Positions 21,831-31,067 of a stretch of DNA of 64,000 nucleotides are shown piece by piece. Origin of the DNA: Takakia lepidozioides (taxonomy: Eukaryota > Streptophyta > Takakiopsida > Takakiales > Takakiaceae); the NCBI GenBank assembly GCA_030704615.1, contig CM060731.1, positions 13,950,001 through 14,014,000 of the forward strand. The letters are read 5' to 3'. Each line of letters opens with the position of its first letter. Position 1 is the first letter of the stretch. The translations under genes were made by a program, and so were the position numbers. The notes beneath the pieces were generated by a model that saw nothing but the letters and a program-made list of their open reading frames with translations, was not told where the DNA came from and did not search any database.

Positions 21831-23269
21831 TTGAGTGTCAACACGGAGGTGCCACTAGTTGCTGGGGACAGTGCCGGTTCGAGCACTAGCGATACTAGTG
21901 GGTACACGAGACGAGGTGTGCGGTTTAGGCCACCTTCACCTCCTGTGTCTTCCACGGAAGGTTCTGATTCGGATTGTGAATCAGGAGGGCTCATACCGGC
22001 GGTGCAAGTTGTTTCTTTGCCATTGTTGTGGGACACAATGGAGGAGATGTATGGAGCTACCAAGGGGCCACGAAGGTACTCTGGGGCGGTGGGCACCATT
22101 GAGTTGGATGATTTTATCCAAGAGTTTGATAGTTGGTGTGATTTGCAGCAAATGCGCAATCCACAACTATTTACGCCGTTCATGGCATGGAAAGGGCTGT
22201 TTCAGCACCTTGAGGGGCCGCCTATGGATGATTACCATGAGTTCAGGCGGGGGCATGAGGTTGAGATCGAGGAGTGGAGGATGTACTGGTCACCCGACTA
22301 TGTCTCCATCACTAGGGGCACTAGAGCCACGAGGGCAGTGGCTACACCTGCCGCTGCACCGGCAGCTTCAGCAAGTAGCAGTGGGACTGGTGGTACAGTA
22401 GCTACGACGTCCACCCAAGCCACTACCGCACCAGCACTAGCACCCGTGCCTGCCTTCAACCCTGTTGTGGAGTTCTTCGAAGAGTTGAGAGGGAACTACC
22501 AAGGGGTGAGGACAGAGAAGTTGCGGAGCTTGCAAGAGTTCCAACGGAAGCCGACCGAGAGCTTGAGGGAGGCTTTCACTCGCATGAGGCGCTTGATAAA
22601 TGTAACCCAAGGGGTTACGGAAGCTCAGGCAGTCCAATTCTGGTATGGGATATTGGACAAGGAGCTGAGGAGAAGGGTGCGGGATGCAACTCTCCTACAA
22701 GCGGCCCAACCCACCTTAGCAAATGTGTTTTTGCTGGCAGAGCGGATAGAGCTCAACATGGTGGAGGAACGAGTGGTCATGGTGGGATTTGCTAAGGAGA
22801 CACCACGGGGTAGTGGTGCTCCTAGCCAACCACTACCTCAACGTGCTCAAGGCAACAAGGGGGCTCAGGTGAAGCTCAGGGAAGGGCAGAGAGGACCTCA
22901 GATGCAGGGGTCTCTCCCTTCATTTGCTGGCCAACAACGGGCGGATGTGGTGTGCTGGACATGTGGAGGACCCCATGTCAAGAAGGATTGTCCAGAGGGA
23001 GGCAAAGGGCCGGCACATGCACAGCCTGCACAGTTACAGTGTGGGCATTGTGGCAAACACGGGCATGGAGAGGCCAGTGTTATGGTTTGCATCCTGAGTT
23101 GCGCCCAGGCCAGTTCCAAGGGAACAATGGTGGCCGGGGGCGAGGTGGAGCAGCCCAGAGGGACGAGGTGGCCAGCCACGAGGTGCAGGCCAAGGGCAAG
23201 CTCAACGTGGCCAAGGACGCGGAGGTCAGGGTGTTGACCAAGGCATGGCCAACCGGCTTCAGCAGCTAG
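21831..23269 (+). CDS. gag: Gag-like protein, frameshifted near its zinc knuckles
   Basis: The open frame has no ATG at its start; the first in-frame ATG is at about 22037, so translation may begin there, at a non-ATG codon, or after splicing. N-terminal residues are acidic and serine-rich. The capsid-like core includes WDTMEEMYGATK, FIQEFDSWCDLQQM and FNPVVEFFEEL...LREAFTRMRRL. Two CCHC knuckles follow: CWTCGGPHVKKDC, and CGHCGKHGHGEA where one C of a CCC run is missing at about 23074 compared with copy A. This shifts the frame inside the second knuckle. Restored, the frame would run to TAG at 23267-23269 and overlap the pol ATG (23245) by 25 bases. Gag packages the RNA; this copy could supply only a truncated form with a wrong tail. 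Confidence 0.85.
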
Positions 23270-26001
23270 AGCAGAGGCTCGCTGCCATGGCTACAGCTCA
23301 GGTGGTACCGGCTCTAAGGCCGGATGGTCCACCTCCTGCTCCTGAGGGAGGAGATATGGGAGGCATGGGATTCATGTGTGGAGCAGCACTACCACTAGTG
23401 CAGGTGGAGTCTGCTGCAGCCGTGACTCGAGGAGCAGCACGAGTTCCTGAGCCACGAGGTGCAGAGGTGGAGTTGGATCCACAGCGTGGGGAGGCAAGCC
23501 GTCAGGCTAGGCTTCCTCAGTCATTCACATTGGCGGAGACAGTGTCGACGCCATCCATGGCACCTAGTTCTCGCCCGACTGTTACCGAGGCGGAGGTTAC
23601 TATGCCATTGGGGAGAGCTACACGGGTAGCACCACTACCTAGTGTTGCCAAGGCTACGGCAGCTAGTGTGCTGCTAGGAGCGGCCACATCTGTGTGCCAG
23701 GCTCCATTGTTCTCGGCTACCATGATTGCGACGCCGGGGGTAAGACCAGCTGAGGTGTTCAGGCTGGCAGCTACACTCTGTGAGAGTGGGGAGGTTACTT
23801 CATCTTCTGCGGAGATAGTGGGAGGTGTAGTGCCGGAGGGATCCTCGGATTTGAGGGTCAAGACTGCCACGGCGGCGCCATGGCAAGCTGCAGCTGCCAG
23901 GTTGATGGAGCTGCCAGCTAGGCCAGCCATTGAGCGCGCCATGGTGACACCTGGAGTTGTCATGTTAGACAACCAGGATGGCATTTTCTGTTTGAGTGGA
24001 CCGGCAGGCAAGAGGTACCGGCCACTGCGAGTCTTGTTGGACTCGGGAGCTCAGCCACTGATGCTGGGCAGAGCTGCTATTGCAGGCTTGGGCCTCACGG
24101 AGGCGGATATGGAGCCTTGTCCTTTCCAGATACAGACGTCTCTGGGAGGATCGGAGCAGGCTCGGGGCATGACACGGCATGAGTTGGCTATCAGACTACG
24201 GCCGGATCACCCTACAGATGGCTCAGTGATGCGAGCCAAGGCCATTGTGACAGACGCAGTCTCATACGATGTCCTGGTTGGTGGGGCAGTGTTGTACCCC
24301 ATGGGCTTCACCCTGGATTTTTGGGAGGAGTCAGCTTCCTATAGGCCTGCATGGCAGTCAGGGGAGGGCCGGCGTGTGCAGCTCCCTGTGACGTTCATAG
24401 GAGGAGTTGCGGTTGCCCAGCGAGGCAAGATGCCGACACTAGCAGCATTCACAGCGGCAGTGAGTTGGCCTAGAGAGTTGCTTGAGGGCAATGCTCATTC
24501 AGAGGATGTACCACCTCCGGGAGAGCAGGATGACATGTATGGTATGGCGGAGTTGCCTACCATGGTTGCTCAGACTCCATTGTGGGGCACGAGCAAGGAT
24601 TTGCAGCGGGATGCTGATCGACGGGTGCAACAAGCCTGGGTGGAGGCTTTTGTACCGTCAGGAGAGGAGGAGAGTGTGGGGATTGCACCAGGACCACCTC
24701 AATTGTCTCCATTGGACACCACACCTATTGTGTGGCAGTCTCCGGATGAAGGCATTTGTCTTCTGGACTTGTTTGGCGGGATCAGCACCGGATTGGCTGC
24801 TGTGTTACAGGCAGGTGTACGAGTTCGGCGTTACCTGTATGTGGAGAGGGATGAGACTGCACGACGCGTTTCACTTCGCCATGTTGCTCAGTTGGTGCAG
24901 CGGTACCCTGAGTTGTTGTCGGTGTCTGCAATTCGTGGATATCAGCAGGCCTTGCCAGCAGACATTTCGTTGCTGGGGGCGCAGGATTTGGAGCGGGTTG
25001 GCTCCATTGATCTGGTAGTGGCAGGTTGGCCCTGCCAAGGGCATTCATCAGCCGGGCATGGCAATGGATTGCGAGACTCGAGGTCGGGTCTGTTTTGGGA
25101 GATGGTGCGGGTTTTGCGCCACTTGCAGCTTCATCAAGCTGTATCTCCAGCATACATCTTGGAGAATGTGCCACTGATGGGCGATTCTCGGGCCAGGGTG
25201 ATGGCCAGTGTGCATCAAGTCCGGTCGTGGCTTGGGTCAGCAGTGTTGCTAGATGCAGCTACAGTGGGGTCACGGGCTCATCGTCCACGGCTATGGTGGA
25301 CTAACATGATGCCACCCGCACTGCTCAAGCGTGCATTTGATGGGGTGCAGCGGCCAGCACATCTCACAGTGGATAACATTCTGGACACAGGGAGGCAGTC
25401 TCAACGTGTGAGACACGATGACCGTTCGCCTTTGGCAGTGGTCAACAAGGTGGGTCAACCACGAGCAGCATTACCTACACTGCTCAGCTTCCCAGGATCG
25501 CATGCTTTCCGGGATAGTGGACCTGGCCTCCTGTGGGATGCTCAGTTGCAGCAGTTAGTGGAGCCTAATGCTGACGAGCGTGAGCGGGCAATGGGTTTTA
25601 CCACTGGTACCACGGCGGTGTCGTCTCTTTCTGAGGCATCACGTCGTCAAGTGTTGGGGCAAGCAATGGATCTCAATTGCTTGACCTGGATTATCAGCTT
25701 GGCTCTAGCTGAGCAACGCAGAGTGCGGAATACACTTCCCTCAATGGTCTCTCTGCCTACCGAGACGGTACAGGCAGTGAGTGGGGGCGAGCATATGAGG
25801 ACCACGGGGTGCATGCATCCATGGCACACGTGGGAGGTGCTCGAGGTTCAGAGGGAGTTGGCAGCCAAGGCGGCTGTGATGGATGAGGTTGGGGATTCTT
25901 CTCGAGTTGAGGAGGTCCTCAAGGATGAGATGATGGGGCAGGATGATGCCTTGTCATTGACTGAGCAGGTAGGGAGTACTGCTCAAGAGGTTGCAGCATA
26001 G
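23245..26001 (+). CDS. Protease plus C5 cytosine DNA methyltransferase polyprotein part
   Basis: 918 codons, ATG at 23245 overlapping the gag end. A proline/alanine-rich N-terminal region is followed by a retropepsin-type protease (LLDSGAQPLML, Asp about residue 266). Residues about 500-825 form a cytosine-5 methyltransferase: motif I LLDLFGGISTGL (about 508), motif IV GWPCQG with the catalytic cysteine (about 596), motif VI ENV (about 640), motif VIII RAHRPRLW (about 678), and a C-terminal block ERAMGFTTG...LGQAMDLN (about 785-810). MGF plus the closing motif resembles the Dnmt3/DRM branch. All catalytic residues are present, so it may be active. Such retrotransposon methyltransferases are known from charophytes and dinoflagellates. 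It could methylate the element's own DNA; that role is inference. Confidence 0.93.
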   Translation: MANRLQQLEQRLAAMATAQVVPALRPDGPPPAPEGGDMGGMGFMCGAALPLVQVESAAAVTRGAARVPEPRGAEVELDPQRGEASRQARLPQSFTLAETVSTPSMAPSSRPTVTEAEVTMPLGRATRVAPLPSVAKATAASVLLGAATSVCQAPLFSATMIATPGVRPAEVFRLAATLCESGEVTSSSAEIVGGVVPEGSSDLRVKTATAAPWQAAAARLMELPARPAIERAMVTPGVVMLDNQDGIFCLSGPAGKRYRPLRVLLDSGAQPLMLGRAAIAGLGLTEADMEPCPFQIQTSLGGSEQARGMTRHELAIRLRPDHPTDGSVMRAKAIVTDAVSYDVLVGGAVLYPMGFTLDFWEESASYRPAWQSGEGRRVQLPVTFIGGVAVAQRGKMPTLAAFTAAVSWPRELLEGNAHSEDVPPPGEQDDMYGMAELPTMVAQTPLWGTSKDLQRDADRRVQQAWVEAFVPSGEEESVGIAPGPPQLSPLDTTPIVWQSPDEGICLLDLFGGISTGLAAVLQAGVRVRRYLYVERDETARRVSLRHVAQLVQRYPELLSVSAIRGYQQALPADISLLGAQDLERVGSIDLVVAGWPCQGHSSAGHGNGLRDSRSGLFWEMVRVLRHLQLHQAVSPAYILENVPLMGDSRARVMASVHQVRSWLGSAVLLDAATVGSRAHRPRLWWTNMMPPALLKRAFDGVQRPAHLTVDNILDTGRQSQRVRHDDRSPLAVVNKVGQPRAALPTLLSFPGSHAFRDSGPGLLWDAQLQQLVEPNADERERAMGFTTGTTAVSSLSEASRRQVLGQAMDLNCLTWIISLALAEQRRVRNTLPSMVSLPTETVQAVSGGEHMRTTGCMHPWHTWEVLEVQRELAAKAAVMDEVGDSSRVEEVLKDEMMGQDDALSLTEQVGSTAQEVAA

Positions 26002-26007
26002 CAACCA
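25999..26007 (+). promoter_or_regulatory. Tobamovirus-type stop-codon readthrough signal UAG CAA CCA
   Basis: The protease-methyltransferase frame ends GCA GCA TAG and the same frame stays open after it through RT, RNase H, integrase and PHD (to 29136). The six bases after the stop, CAACCA, fit the CAR-YYA consensus known to make UAG leaky in tobamoviruses. Readthrough would give a Pol polyprotein of about 1,960 residues and set the ratio of methyltransferase to RT. A plain point mutation of CAG is the alternative. Confidence 0.75.
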
Positions 26008-29000
26008 CGGGACGCGTCCTCTACCTCTAAGCCCACTGGACTTAAGGTTGTAGTTACGGAGGACAATTGGGAGCCTGACATTGGACCCATTGTCACCGGA
26101 GGAGAGAGACGACGTATACGGCGGTTCCTGAGGGCTTACAGGAATTGCTTTGCCTTCAGTTTGAAGGACTTGGGAGCACTGAAGGGTCAAGAGATCCGTA
26201 TTGAGTTGGCCACTGACACGCCAATCTTTCGGAGACCCTATAGATACAGTGACATGGAGAGGTCTTTGATTCAGATGAGGACTCAAGATCTCTGGGAGGC
26301 AGGTTTGGTGGAGCTCTCTGGTGGAGAGTATGCTTCAGCCACAGTGATGCCAGCCAAGAAGGATGTCTATGGCAATTGGACGGAGAGACGTATGTGCGGT
26401 GATTACCGGCCTGTAAATCGTCAGACCAAGTCCGATAAGTATGCCATGCCAACACCAGAGGAGATCTTTGATGCCATCGGGCATGCTAAGGCCTTTAGCA
26501 CTTTGGATTTACGATCCGGATATCACCAGTTGCCAATCAAGGAGGCGGACAAGCAGAAGACGGCATTCTGGGGGATCAATGAGCACGGCAAGGATTGCCT
26601 ATATCAGTGGCGGTTCTTACCATTTGGGCTTAAGAATGCTCCTGCAGAGTTTCAGAGAGTCATGGATAGGATTCTAGCAGGGGTGGACTTTGCTCGGTGC
26701 TACATAGATGACATCATCATCTTTAGTGTTACGATGGAGGAGCATGAGAGACACCTTCAGGTGGTATTGGAGCGCTTGAGAGCGCACGGATTGAAGTTGC
26801 ATCCGGGGAAGTGCAAGTTTTTCCACAACCAGATTGAGTATCTGGGTCACATGATATATCCTGGAGGATTGGGGGTACAGCAGACTAAGGTAGAGGCCAT
26901 TGCACAAATTCCACGCCCCACGGATGTGAGCCGAGTTCGAGCTTTCATGGGGTTGGCAAACTATTATAGACGGTTTGTCAAGGGATTTAGTACCATTGCA
27001 AAGGCTCTAACCAAGCTGACCAAGGTGGACCAGGAGTGGCAGTGGGAAGATGAGCAGGAACGAGCTTTTCAAGAGCTCAAGGCGAGGTTGACCTCGGCGC
27101 CTATCTTGAGACGACCTATCAGGGGGCGTCCCTTTCAGCTGCATACGGATTGGAGCATGCTGGGGCTTGGAGCGGTGCTCACACAGGTGGATGATGAGGG
27201 AAGAGAGTTCGTAGTGGCTTACGCTAGCCGCTCGAACAACGCTGCAGAGGCTAAGTACAGCTCATATGAGGGAGAGTGCTTAGCTGCAGTGTGGGCCGTG
27301 GCACACTTCAGGTGCTATCTATACGGCAATCTTTTCACCCTTGTCACGGATCACCAGCCACTCAAGTGGTTGATGGAGTCAGACAAGCTTACGGGGAAGC
27401 TTGCACGGTGGGCACTTATACTCCAGGAGTATGACTTTCAGGTTGTGCATCGACCGGGTTTGGTCAATCGGGATGCGGATGGATTGAGTCGCAATCCATG
27501 CATGAGCCAGCAGGATGACACTGGAGCTCGGTGGCATGGTGAGACGGACGAGGAGATGGTGCCGGGATGGCACGCATCTGCATTTTTGTGTATCTTGGCA
27601 TCGGGAGGTCAGATTGGACCTACAACAGGGATGACTGTAGACGGAGTGTCTGAGGACCCTGAGGCTAGTGATGAGCTAGGTGGTGCCAGAGATATACATG
27701 AGGATTCGGCTGTGTTGGACTACCTCCGCACGGGAGACACGGCAGCCATTGTGACTGCCAGGGAGAGGGATCGGATCCTGCAACGAGCCAAGAGGTTCAA
27801 GTGGGAGGGGATACACCTACTTCGAGTGTGGGAGGATGGTCGGGTGAGGATTGTGCCTCACCCCACACAGCGTGCACGGTTAGTGCGGCATGCCCATGAG
27901 GAGTTGGGGCATTTTGGAGTGCGACGCACTCACAGTTTACTGCAGGGGCAGTATTGGTGGCGTGGTATGCATACAGAGGTGCAACAGTTTGTGGCTAGGT
28001 GCATGGTGTGTGACAGGGTGCGTGCTTCATTCAACGCCCCTACACCACAGTTGCATCCTTTACCTATCATGGGATTGGGCTACAGGTGGAGTCTTGACTT
28101 CGCAGGACCGTTGCCACTGACTATGCGCCACCACAGATATGTGTTGGTGATGGTGGAGCACTTCTCCAAGTGGATTGAGTTGGTTCCATTGCCTGACAAG
28201 GCTAGTGAGGGGGCTGCGTATGCATTCTTGGATCGTGTGCTTAGCCGATTTGGTGCTCCAGCTGAGGTACTCACGGACCAAGGGAGAGAGTTCTTGGGGG
28301 AGTTTCAGGCTTTGTGTGATAAAGCCTTGATAGACCACCGCACCACTTCTCGGGATCATCCTGAGGCCGATGGCTTAGCAGAGAGAGTTGTTCAGACGGT
28401 GAAGAGGGGTTTGCGCAAGTATGGCTTGCAGAAGGGACACCTAGGAGATTGGGATCTTCAGGTTCCTTGGTTAGCCATGGGCTACAGGTTCAGCAAACAA
28501 GCATCACTTGCCTCCTTCTCACCATATTTCCTTCTCTTTGGCCGAGAGCCGGATTTGCCTGCAGCCATTCGTAGGGACACTGCTCAAGTCCTTAACCTTG
28601 ACGATCCGGACGTGTGGGTACGTGCATGTGATCAGCGTGCAGAGTTGTTCAAGAAAGTCATGCCCATGGCTTTTGAGAACCTTGCCATTGCACAGCACCG
28701 TGATACGTTGAGGTATGCCACTATACGTGGTGGAGGATATCGTCCTGGGGTTCGGAGGTTTAGCCCTGGTGACTATGTTTATTTGCAGCAGACTGCTCCT
28801 ACGACTCTGGATGTTACTGCAGGGCGTGTTATTCTGAGGGTTCGAGAGGTGTTGCCCTCAGGGGTCCTGATCTTGGAGGGTCGGGATGGCATGACTTGGA
28901 AGGACCATGTGCGTAATTGTGCGCCATGTCACCTTCCCAATGTCGATGGCAGAGTTGACCCAAACTTGGCAGTGGTACCTGCAGGTTTGAGGTGCATGCT

Positions 29001-29136
29001 CTGTGGGTCTGCCAAAGGGGCAGCCACCATGCTGGTGTGTGATCGATGCTCAAGGGGTTGGCATATGGGATGCTTGACACCACCTCTTGAGAAGGTTCCT
29101 GACGGAGATTGGTTGTGTCCACACTGCTTGGGATAG
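26002..29136 (+). CDS. pol: RT-RNase H-integrase-PHD part of Pol
   Basis: 1,044 codons in the same frame as the methyltransferase, with no separate ATG near the start, so expression depends on readthrough at 25999. Reverse transcriptase: LDLRSGYHQLPIKE and the catalytic CYIDDIII box (about 26700). RNase H: LHTDWSMLGLGAVL, YEGECLAAVWA, VTDHQPLKWLM. Integrase: HHCC zinc region (HAHEELGHFG...CMVCDRV) and DDE core with D in WSLDFAGP (28095), D in LTDQGREF (28273) and E in GLAERV (28381). A C-terminal barrel (FSPGDYVYLQQ) is followed by a PHD finger at about 28990-29133 (LRCMLCGSAKG, LVCDRCSRGWHMGC, WLCPHC). The PHD replaces the chromodomain of chromoviruses and may guide integration to modified histone tails. 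All catalytic residues are visible. Confidence 0.95.
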   Translation, partial: QPRDASSTSKPTGLKVVVTEDNWEPDIGPIVTGGERRRIRRFLRAYRNCFAFSLKDLGALKGQEIRIELATDTPIFRRPYRYSDMERSLIQMRTQDLWEAGLVELSGGEYASATVMPAKKDVYGNWTERRMCGDYRPVNRQTKSDKYAMPTPEEIFDAIGHAKAFSTLDLRSGYHQLPIKEADKQKTAFWGINEHGKDCLYQWRFLPFGLKNAPAEFQRVMDRILAGVDFARCYIDDIIIFSVTMEEHERHLQVVLERLRAHGLKLHPGKCKFFHNQIEYLGHMIYPGGLGVQQTKVEAIAQIPRPTDVSRVRAFMGLANYYRRFVKGFSTIAKALTKLTKVDQEWQWEDEQERAFQELKARLTSAPILRRPIRGRPFQLHTDWSMLGLGAVLTQVDDEGREFVVAYASRSNNAAEAKYSSYEGECLAAVWAVAHFRCYLYGNLFTLVTDHQPLKWLMESDKLTGKLARWALILQEYDFQVVHRPGLVNRDADGLSRNPCMSQQDDTGARWHGETDEEMVPGWHASAFLCILASGGQIGPTTGMTVDGVSEDPEASDELGGARDIHEDSAVLDYLRTGDTAAIVTARERDRILQRAKRFKWEGIHLLRVWEDGRVRIVPHPTQRARLVRHAHEELGHFGVRRTHSLLQGQYWWRGMHTEVQQFVARCMVCDRVRASFNAPTPQLHPLPIMGLGYRWSLDFAGPLPLTMRHHRYVLVMVEHFSKWIELVPLPDKASEGAAYAFLDRVLSRFGAPAEVLTDQGREFLGEFQALCDKALIDHRTTSRDHPEADGLAERVVQTVKRGLRKYGLQKGHLGDWDLQVPWLAMGYRFSKQASLASFSPYFLLFGREPDLPAAIRRDTAQVLNLDDPDVWVRACDQRAELFKKVMPMAFENLAIAQHRDTLRYATIRGGGYRPGVRRFSPGDYVYLQQTAPTTLDVTAGRVILRVREVLPSGVLILEGRDGMTWKDHVRNCAPCHLPNVDGRVDPNLAVVPAGLRCMLCGSAKGAATMLVCDRCSRGWHMGCLTPPLEKVPDGDWLCPHCLG

Positions 29137-29382
29137 TGGCAGTGGACATGACTGGAGGCAGCTAACAAGACATGGGAGGCCAAGCTCATAGGAGTCAATA
29201 CATGAGATCCCAAGCTCAAGTTCACAGGTTGCAAGACGGCGACTAACGATGGGGCAACTCTTGCACCCGGCCTCTTGATCTATCGAGTTTGAGTGTAGTA
29301 GGGATAGTGGTGGAGGACTTAGTGAGGCTATGGTCACTATCACATCTTGTGGCTACCTGGACTTAGAGGGACCTAAGCACCA

Positions 29383-29396
29383 GCTAGGGGGGCGAT
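29383..29396 (+). promoter_or_regulatory. Polypurine tract
   Basis: The G-rich run (GCTAGGGGGGCGAT) ends one base before TGTGTGG, the start of X. It sits where plus-strand DNA synthesis would be primed, which defines X as the start of U3. The same arrangement is found at 34066-34079 in the third copy (minus strand). Confidence 0.75.
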
Positions 29397-30102
29397 TGTG
29401 TGGACTAGTGATTGCCATAGTGGGCAGCGTAGTGGCAGCCTAGTGACTGACTAGTTGTAGCCTAGTGGTTGGACTAGTGGCTGGACTAGTGGTAGACTAG
29501 TGGTATACTAGTGTGTGGTGTGCATATGTGTTGTGTGGTTTTGGACAGCGATGTAGTTGTGTAGCGATATGTATACGCACGACAGCTGTCAAGTTATTTT
29601 ACCACTAGTGTGAAACTAGCTAGGAAATAGCTAGCTTTTACATATTGACATTTGGGATTGGCCCAAGTGTCAATCCAGGGGTCAAGGCAGATTTAGGCCC
29701 TGGAGTGGTTATCTTCACGGCAAGCGTGGGAGGCTCATCTTTCTCGAGTTGAGCCTCACCGCGCCTAGCTATGGCGCCGTAGTGTGGATTCCCCATGGCG
29801 TGGGGTGCACTTGGCTTGACTTGTATTTGAGTGATGAGGTTATATATGCATGAGTTTATGCTTCAGCTTTGTGAGCTCGCATGAGCTTGTGCTTGTATTC
29901 TTCTTCTTTATCATTGTGTGGACTAGTGATTGCCATAGTGGGCAGCGTAGTGGCAGCCTAGTGACTGACTAGTTGTAGCCTAGTGGTTGGACTAGTGGCT
30001 GGACTAGTGGTAGACTAGTGGTATACTAGTGTGTGGTGTGCATATGTGTTGTGTGGTTTTGGACAGCGATGTAGTTGTGTAGCGATATGTATGCGCACGA
30101 CA
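29397..30102 (+). repeat. Terminal X-L-X array of copy B
   Basis: X (188 bp, TGTGTGG...CGACA) occurs at 29397-29584 and 29915-30102; L at 29587-29913 lies between them, joined by GC on the left and T on the right. X+L (29397-29913, 517 bp, TG...CA) behaves as a complete LTR placed between polypurine tract and primer site. The X-GC-L junction forms the palindrome GACAGCTGTC. X is rich in short CTAGTGG/GACTAGTG repeats. Confidence 0.9.
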
Positions 30103-30480
30103 GCCCATTCAAAATTATTTGACAAATAAATCCGGTCAGTTTTCGGCTTGAACTCCCATGAAGTATGTGCATCTATCCAGTCTTTCATGTTTCATTATTG
30201 GAGTTGTATCATCCATCGAATATTCTAGGGAGAGTTTCCGTACCACCTCCACCAATCGAAGTCAATCAGGAAATTGAGTATGAAGTCGACGAAGTCCTAA
30301 ACTCTCGCATCAAGTATAAACATCTTGAGTATTTCGTACATTGGAAATGCTACGACATCAGCGAACGAACGTAGGAACCTTCATTCAACCTCGCCAATGC
30401 ATCTAACAAAGTCTAAGAGTTTCATCAACGATATTCAGCTAAGCCCCGAGCTACACGTCAATAAGACGTCACAACGATTA
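30103..30480 (+). pseudogene. Chromovirus integrase end and chromodomain, right part of the split element
   Basis: The sequence continues from 17395: PFKII..INPVSFRLELP, then VFHVSLLELYHPSN, then a chromodomain (EYEVDEVLNSRIKYKHLEYF, VHWKCYDISERT.EPSFNLANA). The tryptophan expected before EPSFNL is TAG (about 30372), and at least two other frame changes lie upstream. It is a dead element that served as target for copy B. Confidence 0.85.
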
Positions 30481-30502
30481 TGTCAGCCAAGTTAGCTTCA
30501 AG

Positions 30503-31012
30503 GTGAAGACTCCGCATTCAATGTATCTGATACACGCTAAAGAGGGAGGAGCACCACACATCAGTATATATAGCTACACTTCCATCACTTTTGCATCTTG
30601 TATTGGCAGTATGGAGTCGCAGGAACCAGATACATTGGAGTTGTCGCTTACCCAGCTACCAGATCAGCCATTCCGATTCTCACGACCTTCAACATCACGC
30701 CGACGCTCTCGAGACGATGGGCCACCAATGCGACGCGTACTTCCTCGTCTGGACCCCGTACGACGGCAAGTAGAGCCTACTCGAAGTCTGATAATTCTGT
30801 TGGAGATTGAGACTTCGGACCCAGAGGGCAACGAAATCATGTTTGAAGGCAGTTTCGAAAATCAAAATGCTCAAATCACTGCGTGGTCCCAAGTTCAAGG
30901 TGTTGGACACTATCGATGGTTACAGGAACCTATAAATCATTTGAGTCAAGAACGAAGAGCCGAATACTTGGCAAGTACCATTCGTCGGATTTTGGATTTT
31001 CTCCAACTCTAA
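30503..31012 (+). CDS. Unknown protein between chromodomain and 3' LTR
   Basis: 170 codons, possibly starting at the ATG at 30612 (MESQEPDTLELS). It is serine- and arginine-rich (FSRPSTSRRRSRDDG), then acidic, then helical with SQERRAEYLASTIRRILDFL at the end. It lies between the chromodomain and the polypurine tract of the chromovirus. Its frame is intact although the chromodomain is not. I do not recognise it; it could be a third ORF of the element or 3' sequence open by chance. Confidence 0.35.
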   Translation: MKTPHSMYLIHAKEGGAPHISIYSYTSITFASCIGSMESQEPDTLELSLTQLPDQPFRFSRPSTSRRRSRDDGPPMRRVLPRLDPVRRQVEPTRSLIILLEIETSDPEGNEIMFEGSFENQNAQITAWSQVQGVGHYRWLQEPINHLSQERRAEYLASTIRRILDFLQL

Positions 31013-31067
31013 GCAAATCAAAGATTTTACCGCTCCTCGAAGAACTCGGCGCTAGAGGAGGGGGTGA

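Larger units (their letters stand above)
17396..30102 (+). mobile_element. DNMT-bearing Ty3/gypsy element, copy B, nearly intact, permuted ends
   Basis: Order: L (17396-17722), primer site, leader with minisatellite, gag, protease-methyltransferase, readthrough UAG, RT-RNase H-integrase-PHD, polypurine tract, X (29397-29584), GC, L (29587-29913), T, X (29915-30102). The two L blocks match base for base over their 327 bp and the two X blocks differ at one base, so insertion is recent. Outer ends are TGTC...GACA. The insertion splits the CTG GGC CCA TTC codons of a chromovirus; CC or GCC is duplicated, so the target duplication is only 2-3 bp. The coding part is open except for one base lost in gag and the readthrough stop. 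Confidence 0.9.

Noticed and set aside
29397-30102. L block as an unrelated solo LTR inserted into X
   Set aside because: No target duplication, and the L block matches 17396-17722 base for base, so both come from the same replication event.
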